Of a stretch of 64,000 bases of DNA, positions 62,601-64,000 are shown one piece after another (within the stretch, counting starts at the first letter, position 1; every line of letters starts with the position of its first letter). The translations under genes and the position numbers were made by a program. Under the pieces are notes generated by a model. The model was not told where the DNA came from and did no database searches. It saw only the letters and a list, made by a program, of their open reading frames with translations. The DNA lies in contig MU839111.1 in assembly GCA_030685235.1 (NCBI GenBank), forward strand, positions 186,001-250,000, given 5' to 3'. This stretch comes from Copromyces sp. CBS 386.78. Its lineage: Eukaryota; Ascomycota; Sordariomycetes; Sordariales; Sordariaceae.

Positions 62601-64000
62601 GATCAGGCACATTTTAATCAAGCTGGGGAGAGACTGGCTCACTGGTCACTGAAAAGAAAGCGAATGGTTGGGAGACTTTAGACTAGAATGTCTGGATGTT
62701 GTGCAACACCCATGTCATGACCAGGATCATTCATCATTGTGAGGGATGGCAAGTCGATAAAGTGGTGAGAATCAAACATTTATCCTTTGTCTTTCCCGTG
62801 GCTATGGGCAAGCCACGCCATGTTTACCAATTAAGAAACATGCATGTCTGTTATTACTTCGCCTATCTTTTCCTGATATCAGGGGGTATGCACTAACAGC
62901 AGGACACTAACACTAACACGACAGAGCAACACTGAAATCTAGAACCATGGCAAAAAAAGGAAAGGGAAATCGAAATTGCCTTGCTTTTCCCAATCGTACA
63001 ACTTCTAAATCGCCCAATTACCATCAATGCTACGCGAGAGCACCAAACGGCAAGCGACAGTCTTCTAGAATTTCCACACCCTACACCACAGTAAGCATCT
63101 TACGTTTTCCCCTCCCACTCTACATCCCGTCGTGCCATCATCGGACATCCATCCATCATCCAAGGGGAAAAGAGACAGGAGAAAAGAGAGGGGTTACACA
63201 GCGGGAGATCCGCAACACCTGTCTGTCACTCGTTGCACACGGACACACAGACGGGCACACATTGCACACCACAACCTACTAGATGGGGCGTGATACCAGG
63301 TGTGCTGTGTGCAACGACACGACTGGCTGATGTTGCTCGCTTGCCTCCTTGTTCTGTCTGTGTTGCTGTATCACTGTGATACACCAGGCGGTTTGAGAGG
63401 AAGAGAGTGTGGCACTGCAGCAGTGCAGTGCACGCATATACACTATAGTACTGCAGTAAGGTGAGGTGAGGTGAGGTGACTCCTGGAGGAGGAGGAGGGA
63501 CGCGACCGGTAGGAAGGTAGGTAAGTCTGTAAAGTATCGTACGAGATGGAAGCAATATGGAAGTGTTTAACGGGTAATTTCCAGGTTTCCTTTGTTCTCT
63601 TTCCTTCTTCCTCTTCTTGTCTGCCGGAGTCAGCCTCTTTCTTCACCTCAGGTGAAGTGTGTGTTAAACTTCCGGTTCTGCCCGTACGCCCAGACCTTCC
63701 AAGCTGCATTTGTTTGTATTTACCACCGTGTCCATGAAAGTGATATTTTCAACATGCAACGGATGAATGGAAGGAGTCAAAACTCGCAACTTGGGGACTT
63801 GGACAGTCAAACATCCCTATCCCCTGGGCAGACTTCCTGACTGACTGATTACCAATTGTAAACGCACCAGAAGTCAAGGTCAACCTGCTACGAGGTGGAT
63901 ACGCAATTTCCAGATACGTAGTTGAAACCAGATGAATGAGATCTTGAATCTGGGACCAGACGTCCGGACGGTTGGCGCGCGGCGCAAGGCCACGCCACCA
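56657..64000. other. 7.3-kb region without a convincing gene
   Basis: It lies upstream of the RGS gene and runs to the window end. Open frames up to about 225 codons exist, but they overlap on both strands, many lack ATG starts, and none shows a domain. Features seen: a 22-base A run at 61222-61243, CCGG-rich palindromic repeats at 62511-62524, and four GTGAG units at 63461-63479. It may be an extended regulatory region or contain non-coding transcripts. Confidence 0.45.
61222..61243 (+). repeat. 22-base poly(A) run followed by A-rich tail
   Basis: Twenty-two consecutive A followed by GAGAAG and another eight A. There is no ORF of a retroelement upstream and no target-site duplication could be recognised by eye. 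Confidence 0.8.

Overview
This window looks like nuclear DNA of a filamentous ascomycete of the Sordariales, most likely Neurospora or a close relative. The introns are short (52-345 bp, mostly 55-120) with GTRNGY donors, CTAAC-like branch sites and YAG acceptors, and the intergenic spaces are long. Several reconstructed proteins have the lengths I recall for Neurospora crassa: chorismate synthase 432 aa, deoxyhypusine synthase 353 aa, ATP synthase beta 519 aa. The species call is an inference from memory of these families, not a search result. Exon boundaries were derived by hand from splice signals, frame continuity and family motifs.

Layout, left to right: the 3' end of an unrecognised low-complexity protein (1-717, +); a very large SANT-domain corepressor of the Snt1/NCoR type (10141-2154, -); deoxyhypusine synthase (13051-14197, +); 3-hydroxy-3-methylglutaryl-CoA lyase (16102-14818, -); chorismate synthase (18129-16695, -), sharing a divergent promoter with a mitochondrial lipoate-protein ligase (18810-20262, +); the vacuolar tethering subunit Vps11 (20748-23977, +); a CE1-family esterase broken by two in-frame stops (26548-25256, -); ATP synthase beta (29510-27259, -); glycogen branching enzyme (33180-30603, -); mitochondrial ClpX (35026-37018, +); the CIA targeting WD40 protein Cia1 (37796-39247, +); 2-oxoglutarate dehydrogenase E1 (44772-41582, -); TFIIH subunit Tfb1 (46859-48880, +); Orc5 (51138-49425, -); a zinc-cluster transcription factor relic (51556-52017, +); and an RgsA-type RGS protein (56656-55550, -), whose frame continues past a single TAG for another 232 codons. 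From 56657 to the end of the window (7.3 kb) I see no convincing gene.

Most genes are housekeeping, and five act in mitochondria (HMG-CoA lyase, lipoate ligase, ATP synthase beta, ClpX, OGDH E1). The lipoate ligase probably supplies the lipoyl cofactor of the E2 partner of the OGDH E1 encoded here. There is no sign of an operon or secondary-metabolite cluster; neighbours sit together by position, not by pathway.

The most interesting signals are the interrupted reading frames: two stops in the CE1 esterase, one TAG between the RGS ORF and a long in-frame extension, and a zinc-cluster fragment lacking its sixth cysteine. Each can be explained by a C-to-T change in a CpA context, the preference of Neurospora repeat-induced point mutation, though the flanking DNA is not otherwise RIP-like. 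Also notable are a perfect CPC-1/Gcn4 site (TGACTCA) 94 bp upstream of the chorismate synthase start, a palindromic octamer AGGTACCT in three promoters, and an atp-2 gene split into exons as small as 11, 15 and 22 nt.
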